Shown piece after piece: positions 49,784-58,454 of a stretch of DNA of 64,000 nucleotides. The notes below the pieces were generated by a model that saw only the letters and a program-made list of their open reading frames with translations, was not told the DNA's origin and did not search any database. The translations under genes and the position numbers were made by a program. The first letter of the stretch is position 1. The number at the start of each line of letters is the position of its first letter. Source of the stretch: G963666535 sp963666535 (lineage in GTDB: Bacteria; Bacillota; Clostridia; Oscillospirales; Oscillospiraceae); the NCBI GenBank assembly GCA_963666535.1, contig OY762913.1, forward strand, positions 2,356,001-2,420,000, read 5' to 3'.

Positions 49784-50320
49784 TCAGAAAAGGGAAAGCT
49801 GGATGGTCTCCGGTTTTTTCTCCGGTTCCTTCTTGGGCTTTGCATCCGCTTTCTTCTCGGTGACTGGCTTCTCGGCGGTGGAATGGTTCTCCTTTGGCTT
49901 CCTCTGTGCCTCCTTGTGCGGCTTTTCGGTCTCCGGCTTTTTCTTCGGCACACGTGCCATTTCCTCGGCGCTGGGGGCATCACCGTTGACGGTGATGCTC
50001 ATGGTGAAACTGATATCTGCATTAGGAAAATAGGACCTGACGGCCCCGCGATAAACATCGATGTCGGAAACATGGGTACCGCAGCCCTTCATGATTTCCG
50101 CACAGCAGTCTGACAGTGTGCGCTTGGTCCCATATACTACCTCCGCGAAACGCTTGTCCTGCTGGCAAAAATGCGTGAGCGTGGATGCTACAAAATCCTT
50201 GACGGCGCTGCCATAGCGGTCGCCGCTGAAACTCTTAAGCTCTGCCGCGAGCTTTTCTACCGCGAGCGCCTGATAATCCACCGGCGCAGGGAACTGAACA
50301 ACGGTAGCTTTCTCTTCCAT
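49784..50320 (-). CDS. PcfK-like protein, possible AcrIIA9-type inhibitor
   Basis: One hundred and seventy-eight residues. The N-terminal 100 match the PcfK domain (YGSAVKDFVASTLTHFCQQD, DCCAEIMKGC, DIDVYRGAVRSYFPNADI). The rest is a Lys/Glu/Pro-rich linker ending exactly in QLSLF, the consensus sliding-clamp-binding motif. The Cas9 inhibitor AcrIIA9 belongs to the PcfK-like family as far as I know, but whether this one inhibits Cas9 cannot be told. Confidence 0.8.
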   Translation of the reverse strand: MEEKATVVQFPAPVDYQALAVEKLAAELKSFSGDRYGSAVKDFVASTLTHFCQQDKRFAEVVYGTKRTLSDCCAEIMKGCGTHVSDIDVYRGAVRSYFPNADISFTMSITVNGDAPSAEEMARVPKKKPETEKPHKEAQRKPKENHSTAEKPVTEKKADAKPKKEPEKKPETIQLSLF

Positions 50321-50335
50321 TTGTCTGATCTCCTT

Positions 50336-51172
50336 TCAAAAAAGTGTTATCTGGCCGGTCTTATCGGTATTCAGTTCCAGAGTGAACGAGGGTTTCACAA
50401 CCGGCTTTTCCTCTTTGACTAGCTCTGTGTTTACCGGCGGTTCAATAGCGCCGGTCATGTGCTTAATTGCTTTGATTGCGGTCCTCCATTGCCAAATGTC
50501 GCGGAAATACATGGGGGTATACCACACGTTCTGGTTATGCAGTGGCTCTGTGGGCGGCGTGGTAAGCGTATTGCCTATGATGACATATCCGGCACATCCG
50601 AGAAGCGAGAGCTGGATGTAACACATCAGGGCTGCTGTAATGTCGATGTCCTGTGCGACGAATAGCACAGAGGTCTGGAAATTGATTTCCTGCCGCCGGC
50701 ACTCGTTGGCAAACGCCACCAGAAGCGCCCCGGCGCCGCAGCACGGATCGTTCACGGATATGTAGCCCCGCTGCTCTATCTCTGTGGCGGCGTTGTCAAA
50801 GTTCATTTTTGCCATAAGATCGCAGACGTGGTACGGGGTGAAGAACTGACCGTGTGCCTCGTTGCCGAGCTCAAGCCGCATAAACAGGTCTCCGAGAAAA
50901 TCCTGCTCGGCGTCTTCTTCCAGAGCTTCCACCACTGCGGCGAACATTGCGGCGAATTGCTCCAGATCGTCCTGGCTGTACTTCTTGGCAATGGAGAGGT
51001 ACATTTCCTCCCGCTTCGGCTGCTGCTCCCTGTCCAGATTTGAAAGGCTACATGCTGCCATTGCAACAAAATCGGTCCAGACGGCCCATCGGCTATGCCG
51101 GTATGCGAGAGAATCAAAAATGTCGATAACCGGCTTCTGGCTGTCCCGGGTTGTTCTGATCGAACGTGCCAT
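50336..51172 (-). CDS. N-6 DNA methylase-like protein with clamp-binding tail
   Basis: Two hundred and seventy-eight residues, HsdM-like. Motif I is SVNDPCCGAGALLVAFAN, followed by SVLFVAQDIDITAALMCYIQ. Where NPPY is expected the sequence reads GNTLTTPPTE, so the catalytic motif is degenerate and the enzyme may be inactive or use another residue. The C-terminus is exactly GQITLF, a QxxLF clamp-binding match. ATG at 51172 has better ribosome-site spacing than GTG at 51178. Confidence 0.75.
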   Translation of the reverse strand: MARSIRTTRDSQKPVIDIFDSLAYRHSRWAVWTDFVAMAACSLSNLDREQQPKREEMYLSIAKKYSQDDLEQFAAMFAAVVEALEEDAEQDFLGDLFMRLELGNEAHGQFFTPYHVCDLMAKMNFDNAATEIEQRGYISVNDPCCGAGALLVAFANECRRQEINFQTSVLFVAQDIDITAALMCYIQLSLLGCAGYVIIGNTLTTPPTEPLHNQNVWYTPMYFRDIWQWRTAIKAIKHMTGAIEPPVNTELVKEEKPVVKPSFTLELNTDKTGQITLF

Positions 51173-51174
51173 AA

Positions 51175-52149
51175 TCACATACCCCCGTATTCACGTGAGA
51201 AGTCGAAATTCTCCGCGTCAGCAAGGGTCCTGATGCCGCGTTGCGCCATTTTTGCCATGCATCCGCCGATGTAATTCCAGTTTCCCGAACATCCGGCCTG
51301 GGTGGCCTGCTCGAAAGCGTATAGCAGCAGCTCAATGCGGTCCTTGGGGAAGGATATCCGCCACGAATTGTCCTGAAGCTGCTCACTGACGCGGACATAC
51401 TCGAAAACGTGGTATACGTCCTGCTCCGTGTGAGAGCGTAGGGAGAGCCTCTTGAAGATCTGTGCCGTGATGTTCTCCACTTCGGCCTTGGTGCTCTCTG
51501 TGGCTCCAAAATACTGATCAAGCACCAGGTCCCGGTTGACGAGATAATCGCCGACAATTTTTTCGGCTTCGCGTGTCGCGCCTGCGCTGCCATCAACAAC
51601 AACAAAAGGTTCTTTTTCTCCGTTAGGAGAATGGTCTGGTATGGTAGGGTTAGGTAGGGTTAGGTTATGTAGAGCGTTACTTTGCGTTACTGTAACGTTA
51701 CAAGGAGTATCACCATAAGCGTTACAGTCCGGCTCTTTTTCATCATCTGGCGTTTCCTGCTTTTCCTCTTTTTGCTTCTGTCGATCACGGTGTCGCTTGA
51801 CGCGCTCGTTGGTTTTCTTCTTCTGGCTCTCCATGAGGTCCATAAGAAGTATTGCGTATTGCTCCCAATTGCGGATGACAGTTCTTCCGGAATCGGTCTT
51901 CTCAATCAGCCTGATTTTGAGAAGCGAATTATAGAAATCTGACGACTTCTTCGTCCATCCGGTGGCTTCGGCTATGGCTCTCGGCGGGTAGTTGGTGATG
52001 TCACCGTCTGTGGCGTTTATAGACGCCCACGCCCAAAGAGAAACCATGATTCCTACTGCTGAATAGTTTGGTATTTTAAGCTCCTCTGCAAGTGCGTAGG
52101 TCTTGTCGTGCGTGAGAATGTTGGAATAGACCTGAATCCACGGTATCAC
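51175..52149 (-). CDS. Replisome organiser, DnaD-like replication initiator
   Basis: Three hundred and twenty-four residues. Residues 1-120 are the phage replisome-organiser N-terminal winged helix (IPWIQVYSNILTHDKTYALA, SAVGIMVSLWAWASINATDG, ATGWTKKSSDFYNSLLKIRL). A charged linker (about 115-140) leads to a Thr/Asn/Leu-rich part and a helical C-terminal domain. It should bind the phage origin and load the host helicase. Iteron-like repeats lie inside its own gene. Confidence 0.85.
   Translation of the reverse strand: MIPWIQVYSNILTHDKTYALAEELKIPNYSAVGIMVSLWAWASINATDGDITNYPPRAIAEATGWTKKSSDFYNSLLKIRLIEKTDSGRTVIRNWEQYAILLMDLMESQKKKTNERVKRHRDRQKQKEEKQETPDDEKEPDCNAYGDTPCNVTVTQSNALHNLTLPNPTIPDHSPNGEKEPFVVVDGSAGATREAEKIVGDYLVNRDLVLDQYFGATESTKAEVENITAQIFKRLSLRSHTEQDVYHVFEYVRVSEQLQDNSWRISFPKDRIELLLYAFEQATQAGCSGNWNYIGGCMAKMAQRGIRTLADAENFDFSREYGGM
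51643..51725. repeat. Iteron-like repeats, candidate replication origin
   Basis: Two tandem GGTAGGGTTA decamers (51643-51652, 51653-51662) are followed by GCGTTAC at 51674 and 51684, the palindrome GTAACGTTAC at 51692-51701, and GCGTTAC again at 51719. Spacing of the first three is 10-11 bases, one helical turn. In many phages the origin lies within the initiator gene, so this is a good candidate. Confidence 0.55.
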
Positions 52150-52205
52150 TACCTCATCACCTCCTTAATGCCGGCGGCGGGGTGCCGATCCCGCCGCCTA
52201 ATTGA

Positions 52206-55200
52206 TTACCCGAGCTCCACCTTTGAACCGTTCTCGCCCTTGACAATGTCGATGCTCTGCGGGAAACGGGCCTTCATGGTGGGATCATGCGTGATTGCCA
52301 TGACCTTCAGGGTGCTGTACCGGTGCTGGATAGTCTCAAGCGCGTCGCAGTATGCCTGAATGCCGTCAGCGTCCAGGAAGGGCGGCTCGTCTATGAACAG
52401 CATGCCGAGCTGGATTCCGGCCTGGCTGCTTTTGATCTCCGCAAGGGCGAGGATCACCGAAAGTGAAGCCTTTACCTTTTCGCCGCCCGATTTTGAGAGG
52501 TACGGAAGGCTGTCCTTCCCGTATTCCTCAATGATGATGTCGAGGGTAGGAACTTCTTTTTTGCTGTTGGATTTTAGAACTTTGTCGGTGATGAATTCCG
52601 TGCCCATTTTCCCGCCGGTCATTTGACCGAGGATGCTGTTCGCGGTAGCGGTCAGCATGGGGAGCATGGAACGGATGATGTTATGAGGGATGCCGTCCTG
52701 AGAAAAAGCGGATTTCAGGGTTTCGTAAATGGTGGCCTTGCGCACCAGATCGTTTACCTCGTCCTGCTTTTGCCGAATCTCCGCCTTTCGGTCCTCGATC
52801 TGCGTCAGCCGCTCTTTCAGGCCGCCCATCTTCGCGTGGAGCGCGTTTATGGCGTTCTGCATGTCCTTGATAGACCGGGCGGTTTCGTCAAGCTGCAGTT
52901 GGAGCGCATCGGCGCCGTCCTGCTCTTCACGGTACTTCGCATAGTCGAGCTGGAGAGAGTATATCTGCGCGTCGATACCGGCAATCTCGGAATTGAGCTC
53001 CGAAATTCGCTGCAGGGCGTTGGACTTACGCTCCGCTGCCAGGGGCAGAGCATCGCGCTTTTCAACCCACGCCCGGGTGATGATAATGTCCGACTTTACG
53101 CTATTGATATGGGCGTCGAGCGATGCGAGGGATTCACGCAGCGTGGATACCTTCTCGGCACTATTCTCGAGGTCTGCGGCCCGTTTCTGCGCATCTTCGA
53201 GATTGCGGCAGACGCTGTGCAGATTTTCCATGTTCTGTCGGAGCATATCGCGGTAAAGGTCGATTTTACCGAATTCGTCGACCTGCGGCTGAAGCACTGC
53301 GGCCTGAGAACGCAGCGCCGGCAACACCGTAGGCTGGTAGCCGATCTCGGCAACCTGCTTTTTCAGAGATTCCATCTCGTCTCGCTTTGCGTCCAGCGCC
53401 GCGAGCTGCGTTTCTTTCCATTCGGTGGATTCTGGTATGAGTGTGTCGAGGGCGGCCTTGGCGGTCTTGGCATCGGCGAGGAAGAGGCACTTTGCGTTCT
53501 CAGCGTCAATGCAGTGGCTATCCTCGAGCATCTTGGCCTTTGCCTGATACGATTCAATGCGGCGTTTCCGGTCGGCGGCCTCGATATCGAACGCCGATTT
53601 TTCCTTGTTGAATGCGTCCCAAACGGAACGGTAGTGATCCATGGCCTGAGTGTAGGCAACTTCTTTTTTCTCCATTTCGGAGATCTCCACGAGAATCCCA
53701 TCCAGTTCATCCTTGTGAGCGGAAAACGAAGATGCCCTCGTGATCTGTCCGTTCATCTGCTCAATGTAACGCTGGATAGACTGTTTCTGCTCGGTAAAGC
53801 TGGTTGCTGAAGCTTTTGCGCTTTCAATTTGCCGGAGGACATCGGACGCGGCGTCAAGCGTAGCGCTAACGGCGGAGCGTTCCTCCGAAAGCCGTTTTTC
53901 CTCGTCGGTCAATTGCTCGAACTTGGCGGCCTGCTGGCGGACTATATCTTCCTGCCCGAGCAGCTTGTCCGCTTCCTCAGCAGATGCCCGCTGCGCCTCA
54001 ATATTTCGCGTGAGAGCGGCCTTTTTATCGTTAAGGGCAAGAATACTGTCCATGGCGGTTGCGGCCTTCTGAGCGGCCTCCTGCTTCGCGGACAGCTTAG
54101 TCGCAAGGCTGTCTTTCAGACTGGTAATAGCTACGAGGGCCTGCTGCTTCGCGTCGGTTTCGTTGGATGCCTCCACAAACTCACTTTCCAGCTCGTCGGC
54201 AGAGGATAATTCCTGTGAAAGCGTGGCGATAATCGTTTTACGCTGCGCAATCTGTCGGTTTTCATCGGAAGCGCAGTTCCGGGCAATTTGCTCCATATTC
54301 CCGTAGAGCCCAAGACCTAGGATGTTGCTTAGAATCGCCATGCGGTCTTCTTTGCTGGCCTGCAGGAACAGGCCGTATTGATCCTGCATAATAAGTGCGC
54401 AGCTGCGGAATGTCAGGCTGTCCATGCCAAGAACGTTGATGATGGCATCCTGGGTGTCCTTGATTTTTTCGCATGAGCGGTTCTGCCACTCACCGTTGAC
54501 TATCTCAGAGAGATTTAAAGTGGCCTTTCCGGATTTCGTGCGGGTGCGTACAACGCGGAAGGTATGCTCCCCAATGGAGAAAGTAAAGGTGATGGAGCCG
54601 CTGCGCGCGTTTTCGTCGGCTCTGATCCAGCCGGTAAGATCCCCCTCGCGGGGCTCCTCAAACAGGCCGTCGAGAATGGCGTCCATAAACAGGGATGATT
54701 TTCCGGCGCCGTTGCGGCCGTTGATGGTGCAAAAGGATATGTCTCTGAAATCGAAGCTTTCCTCGGCATAGTTGCGGTAGTTTTTGACCTCAATGCTGAC
54801 CGGAACGAATGCACCGGTATACTGGGCCGTGACGTTCCCGGCAAGGGCTGCCGCAATGATGGGGCGCGCGGCGGAGACGATCTCACCGACGTCGGCTTCG
54901 GGCGTGCCCTTTTCGTCGAGGTAGCGGATAAGATTTTGCTCCGGGTCTGTCTTCTCGGAAAGCTCGTCCTTGACGGTACCGATGGTGACCTTCTCCGGGC
55001 TGATCTCAGACACCCAAAACGCGCCGAAAGCGTCCATCAGGTCATGTTCCATCTGCGCCCGGTTCAGGGCTTTGTTCTGTTCCTCTGTGCAGGAATACAG
55101 AACGCGGGCGATTTTGTCCTTTGCCGCGGTGCATTTCTCGAGAGAAAGGCCGCCGGTGGTGTTGTAGAATTCAATCTCGTCGCTGTCGAGCCGGATGGTC

Positions 55201-56069
55201 AGGAATTCTCGGTACGGTGTTTCGTAGAAATGGCTCGCAGCCAAACGAGGCGTGTCATGCGGGCAATCTGTCACGATGTCGTGAATCCAGAAGCCGCGCT
55301 TCTGCCCTTCGTCGTTGAAGTTCATGGCGTTGATGGCACCGGAATAAAAGACGTTATGGCAGCTTGATACCTGCTGGGGTCTATGGATATGCCCCATGGC
55401 AACAAGGTCAAATGAGGCTGCGTCCAGCATCTCAGGGAGCAAGACCGGCTCAAACTGTGCGAGGAACTGCGTCTGCCCACTTTCGGTGTTGCATCCGGGT
55501 ACCGTGTAATGGGACATCAGGATGGATGGGAGCGCGGGGTCGCATTGGGCTTTCAGGCCCAGAGCAATCTTCCCGAGTTCGTCGGTGAACACCTGATTTT
55601 CTTCTTCCTTGGAAAGTCCGGGGAACTTCGCGCGAAAGACGCCGCGGTCAAACCCAGGTAAGCAGGCCACATTTGCAAAGCCGCCGTTGTAGGCGGGGAC
55701 GCTAAGGACGGACGGTTCGGTTACAATCTGCACGAAATCATCATAGGCGAAGTGTGCCTTGAGCATCGAAAACTGTTCCTCACCATCGTGGTTCGGGGTT
55801 CCGCGCATAACCACTACAGAGCAGATCTTGCTCAGCGCTTCGATGGCGCGGATAGCAACCTCGACCTCGTGAAGCCCACGGTCGGCCCACACGCGGGCCT
55901 GATGGAAAATATCGCCGGAAACCAGAATCATATCAGGCTGCCGGAGCAGCGCCATGTCGTGCAGCTGGTTAATACACATCCCGGTGTCGTCGGCGCGGAG
56001 GTTGCGCCCGTCGCGCTCGGGACCGGGGAAGTTGCCGATGTGCCAGTCTGCTGTGTGTAAAATCTTCAT
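52206..56069 (-). CDS. Fused SbcD-SbcC (Mre11/Rad50-like) nuclease-ATPase
   Basis: A 1287-residue protein with two enzymes in one chain. Residues 1 to about 400 are a metallophosphoesterase (LHTADWHIG, LVSGDIFHQ, MRGTPNHDG, MSHYTVPG, MGHIHRP). From about residue 430 comes an SMC-type ATPase with Walker A NGRNGAGKSS, long coiled coils, a hook region (HCIDAENAKC), signature SKSGGEKVKAS (about 1193) and Walker B GMLFIDEPPFLD (about 1222). It likely trims double-strand ends for recombination. Overlaps the AbrB gene by 4 bases. Confidence 0.9.
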   Translation of the reverse strand: MKILHTADWHIGNFPGPERDGRNLRADDTGMCINQLHDMALLRQPDMILVSGDIFHQARVWADRGLHEVEVAIRAIEALSKICSVVVMRGTPNHDGEEQFSMLKAHFAYDDFVQIVTEPSVLSVPAYNGGFANVACLPGFDRGVFRAKFPGLSKEEENQVFTDELGKIALGLKAQCDPALPSILMSHYTVPGCNTESGQTQFLAQFEPVLLPEMLDAASFDLVAMGHIHRPQQVSSCHNVFYSGAINAMNFNDEGQKRGFWIHDIVTDCPHDTPRLAASHFYETPYREFLTIRLDSDEIEFYNTTGGLSLEKCTAAKDKIARVLYSCTEEQNKALNRAQMEHDLMDAFGAFWVSEISPEKVTIGTVKDELSEKTDPEQNLIRYLDEKGTPEADVGEIVSAARPIIAAALAGNVTAQYTGAFVPVSIEVKNYRNYAEESFDFRDISFCTINGRNGAGKSSLFMDAILDGLFEEPREGDLTGWIRADENARSGSITFTFSIGEHTFRVVRTRTKSGKATLNLSEIVNGEWQNRSCEKIKDTQDAIINVLGMDSLTFRSCALIMQDQYGLFLQASKEDRMAILSNILGLGLYGNMEQIARNCASDENRQIAQRKTIIATLSQELSSADELESEFVEASNETDAKQQALVAITSLKDSLATKLSAKQEAAQKAATAMDSILALNDKKAALTRNIEAQRASAEEADKLLGQEDIVRQQAAKFEQLTDEEKRLSEERSAVSATLDAASDVLRQIESAKASATSFTEQKQSIQRYIEQMNGQITRASSFSAHKDELDGILVEISEMEKKEVAYTQAMDHYRSVWDAFNKEKSAFDIEAADRKRRIESYQAKAKMLEDSHCIDAENAKCLFLADAKTAKAALDTLIPESTEWKETQLAALDAKRDEMESLKKQVAEIGYQPTVLPALRSQAAVLQPQVDEFGKIDLYRDMLRQNMENLHSVCRNLEDAQKRAADLENSAEKVSTLRESLASLDAHINSVKSDIIITRAWVEKRDALPLAAERKSNALQRISELNSEIAGIDAQIYSLQLDYAKYREEQDGADALQLQLDETARSIKDMQNAINALHAKMGGLKERLTQIEDRKAEIRQKQDEVNDLVRKATIYETLKSAFSQDGIPHNIIRSMLPMLTATANSILGQMTGGKMGTEFITDKVLKSNSKKEVPTLDIIIEEYGKDSLPYLSKSGGEKVKASLSVILALAEIKSSQAGIQLGMLFIDEPPFLDADGIQAYCDALETIQHRYSTLKVMAITHDPTMKARFPQSIDIVKGENGSKVELG

Positions 56070-56329
56070 GCCTCCGCACTCCTTTGATAGAGATCCGCCA
56101 TATTAACAGCGCAGGTCTTGCAAACTCTGATGCCCTGAATCGAAGTGAGGTCATCAGTGCAGCCGCAGAAAGCACATCCGGGGTTATACTTGCGGACGAA
56201 AACACCGCCGTTCTGACAGAAAATTTCGGCCGGCGTTCCATCGCTGATCCCGAGGGTCTTGCGGATTTCTTTAGGAATGACGATGCGTCCGAGATCATCG
56301 AATCGGCGGACAATTCCGGTAGCTATCAT
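56066..56329 (-). CDS. AbrB/MazE-type regulator with C-terminal zinc finger
   Basis: Eighty-seven residues. Residues 1-45 are a SpoVT/AbrB swapped-hairpin domain (GIVRRFDDLGRIVIPKEIRK, TLGI). Residues 50-75 hold CAFCGCTDD and CKTCAV, a zinc site. It could control early gene expression. Confidence 0.85.
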   Translation of the reverse strand: MIATGIVRRFDDLGRIVIPKEIRKTLGISDGTPAEIFCQNGGVFVRKYNPGCAFCGCTDDLTSIQGIRVCKTCAVNMADLYQRSAEA

Positions 56330-56625
56330 TTATCTGCACCTCCGATGGTGATATTGAGGTTCTTGGTCTCAGGTCGCTCGTTGACGTCAACGCCGCGATT
56401 TTTGAGTTCCTCGGTCCAATAGCGTTTGATGTCATCCGGGCAGTGGGCCATAGCGTCCGCCCAAGTAGGCCAGCGGCCATGCTCGTCATAGAACTTGTAT
56501 TGATAGGCGAGACTGTCGCGGTTGTGCGGTTGATCCGGGTCGTGCTTTACTGCGCATATAGGGCAGGTTCCCGGAGGTGTCTTCCCGAGCATCATCATTC
56601 CGTGGCGTTCATTCAGAAATCCCAT
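56326..56625 (-). CDS. Conserved phage protein with Cys/His motif
   Basis: Ninety-nine residues: CPICAVKHDPDQPHNRDSLA, then YQYKFYDEHGRWPTWADAMA, HC. This pattern is common in clostridial phages; CPIC with a following His and Cys may bind zinc. Function unknown. Confidence 0.75.
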   Translation of the reverse strand: MGFLNERHGMMMLGKTPPGTCPICAVKHDPDQPHNRDSLAYQYKFYDEHGRWPTWADAMAHCPDDIKRYWTEELKNRGVDVNERPETKNLNITIGGADK

Positions 56626-56628
56626 ATC

Positions 56629-56805
56629 TTACGCCTCCTCAACAATCTCGAGAAATTCCGTGGCAAAGCCACCGGACTTTCCCTCCAGAAGGACTACTTT
56701 TGAACCGCAGAGCATCCACGGCTCGGAGCGGGTAGTCCAAATTTTGTCCTTATATCGCTCTGCTTCAAGGCAGTTAACCATGCGAACTTTAGTACCGATA
56801 GTCAT
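56629..56805 (-). CDS. Small phage protein
   Basis: Fifty-eight residues (MTIGTKVRMVNCLEAERYKD onward). The start at 56805 has AGGAGGC; a longer frame upstream would overlap the neighbour fully. A short beta fold likely; unknown. Confidence 0.65.
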   Translation of the reverse strand: MTIGTKVRMVNCLEAERYKDKIWTTRSEPWMLCGSKVVLLEGKSGGFATEFLEIVEEA

Positions 56806-56806
56806 A

Positions 56807-57205
56807 TCACTCCGCCTCCTTCCCGCCAGTGGAGAGCGAAACATCAAAATGGAACGCCTCGTGGATGGTCCCATCATCCGCTTCAATCAGGCGGCCCTTG
56901 CCGGCGGTACCGAACAGGCCATAGGCGCACCAGTTGCAACCATCCGGGTTCCCGTCCTTGCCGTTAGGTGGCCCTGCATGCAGGTACCGCCCGATGCACT
57001 CTTGATAGGCGCTGTTCGGTCCCTCACCGCCGGCCTGCATGAACTCTTCGACGGAGTATGTCTTTCCGCACATGGGGCAGGTAAAGCGCCATTTTTTGAC
57101 GTCAGGGCCAAACAGCCGCTTTCCTTCATCGAGCCATTCTTTGACGGGTGTCGGCTTACGGTCGGTTTTCACGGTTGCACCGGTGTGGAGTTTGTACTCG
57201 TTCAT
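56807..57205 (-). CDS. VVA0879-family phage protein
   Basis: One hundred and thirty-two residues with FTCPMCGKTYSVEEFMQAGG, YQECIGR, and DGCNWCAYGLFGTAGKGRLI, the VVA0879 pattern with two CxxC pairs. Common in phages of Firmicutes; function unknown. Confidence 0.8.
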   Translation of the reverse strand: MNEYKLHTGATVKTDRKPTPVKEWLDEGKRLFGPDVKKWRFTCPMCGKTYSVEEFMQAGGEGPNSAYQECIGRYLHAGPPNGKDGNPDGCNWCAYGLFGTAGKGRLIEADDGTIHEAFHFDVSLSTGGKEAE

Positions 57206-57206
57206 C

Positions 57207-58364
57207 TCACTCCGCCTCCTTCTGGCACTTCATGCACAGGGGAACGCCGAACTTGCGCGTGGAGAAATCGGCGATCTTTTCAGTGATTTCTCTGCCACAC
57301 TGGCTGCATACAGGCTTTCCGCCTTCCTGGTCATGGCTGCCCTGGTCTCCAGTTGTAGGAGCGGAGGAATACCCGCCGCCCGCAGGGGCAGGCTCCGACG
57401 GCATATCGTCGTGTGTGGGAGTATTAAAGTCATCGGCGGGGTCTTCCCCGTCAGAAGTGAAAGCAGGGTTCCCGGCGAATTCATCCGGATTGAAGGTGCT
57501 GTCCGGGACGGCGTAATCAGACACCCCACCGGTCATGGCGGCCGAAGGTAACGCGCTGGCGCTGCCGAACATATTGCCGACGGCGTTCATACCCTGATCG
57601 AGCATTGCGCGCCGAACCTCCGGGTCGGAATAATCGGGAGAGAATGTTACCCGCGACACAACGAAAGGCTTGGCGAGCTCTGTCTTGGTGTATTGTCCCT
57701 TCATTCCAATCAGGGCGCGTACCACGCGGAGAATCGCGCCGGTCATTGCCTTTTCGGCGGCGGTCTTTCTCAGCAGCGTCATGTTGACCAGCACGGAGCG
57801 GTCAATATATTTCTGGCGGTCAACATCGTCAATGACAAAGGCTTTGCAGGGCTTGTCCCACTTGTCCTTGGAGTCCACCCACTGGCCTTTGAACATCTTC
57901 GCGGCCTCCTTGGCGGCACGGGCGTCAGTGATGCCCTCAATGGACTTATCCATGAACTCAAGCCGGAAGCGGTCCTCTTCATCGTCCAGGTTGATGATTT
58001 TCTCGTCGCAGTGGGTTTTCCCGGTGCCGTCCGGAAGCCGAAGGGCGCCGTAAGCCTTTGCCTTGTAGCAGTTCTTGGAGATCAGTGTGCCATAGGTGTT
58101 GTTGGGGTCAAACTGGATGCCGGCAGCGGCCGCCAGTTTCATGAGCAGGGGCTTGGCAGGGGAAAAGGTGTCGATCCAATTCCCGTTCGTATTTACCGAG
58201 CCGACTTTGAAAATATCGCCGGAATTGTCGGACAAGTCGGCCTTGACCTCCATGAACATGAATTTGTAAAATGGATTCAGCTGAACCTCCGTGGTGCTGG
58301 GCATCAGGAGATTGCACTCTGGATATCTCTGCTGGATAGCGGTAAGCTGATTCTGATTGTTCAT
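57207..58364 (-). CDS. Single-strand annealing protein candidate with zinc ribbon
   Basis: Three hundred and eighty-five residues. Residues 1 to about 250 resemble phage recombination proteins: YKFMFMEVKADLSDNSGDIF, LLMKLAAAAGIQFDPNNTYG, TAAEKAMTGAILRVVRALIG, TKTELAKPFVVSRVTFSPD. A Gly/Pro/Asp-rich linker leads to a C-terminal zinc ribbon (VCSQCGREI, PLCMKCQKEAE). Linker plus ribbon resembles RecT/Rad52-type phage proteins, but the core family is not certain. Next to SbcDC it suggests a recombination role. The ATG at 58364 is behind GGAGG. Confidence 0.55.
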   Translation of the reverse strand: MNNQNQLTAIQQRYPECNLLMPSTTEVQLNPFYKFMFMEVKADLSDNSGDIFKVGSVNTNGNWIDTFSPAKPLLMKLAAAAGIQFDPNNTYGTLISKNCYKAKAYGALRLPDGTGKTHCDEKIINLDDEEDRFRLEFMDKSIEGITDARAAKEAAKMFKGQWVDSKDKWDKPCKAFVIDDVDRQKYIDRSVLVNMTLLRKTAAEKAMTGAILRVVRALIGMKGQYTKTELAKPFVVSRVTFSPDYSDPEVRRAMLDQGMNAVGNMFGSASALPSAAMTGGVSDYAVPDSTFNPDEFAGNPAFTSDGEDPADDFNTPTHDDMPSEPAPAGGGYSSAPTTGDQGSHDQEGGKPVCSQCGREITEKIADFSTRKFGVPLCMKCQKEAE

Positions 58365-58454
58365 TTTCAAACCTCCATATTGCTTTCTGAGTTTGGAAGT
58401 GCTACAATATGACTGTCTTTGAGAGGGCTCACGGCTTTGCTGTGGGCTCTTTCG

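Noticed and set aside
51643..51725. CRISPR array
   Set aside because: The repeats are 7-10 bases with no spacers of constant length. No cas genes are present.
52623..53810. A 395-codon plus-strand frame opposite the SbcDC coiled coil
   Set aside because: It mirrors the coiled-coil codons of the minus-strand gene and has low-complexity hydrophobic sequence with no family match.
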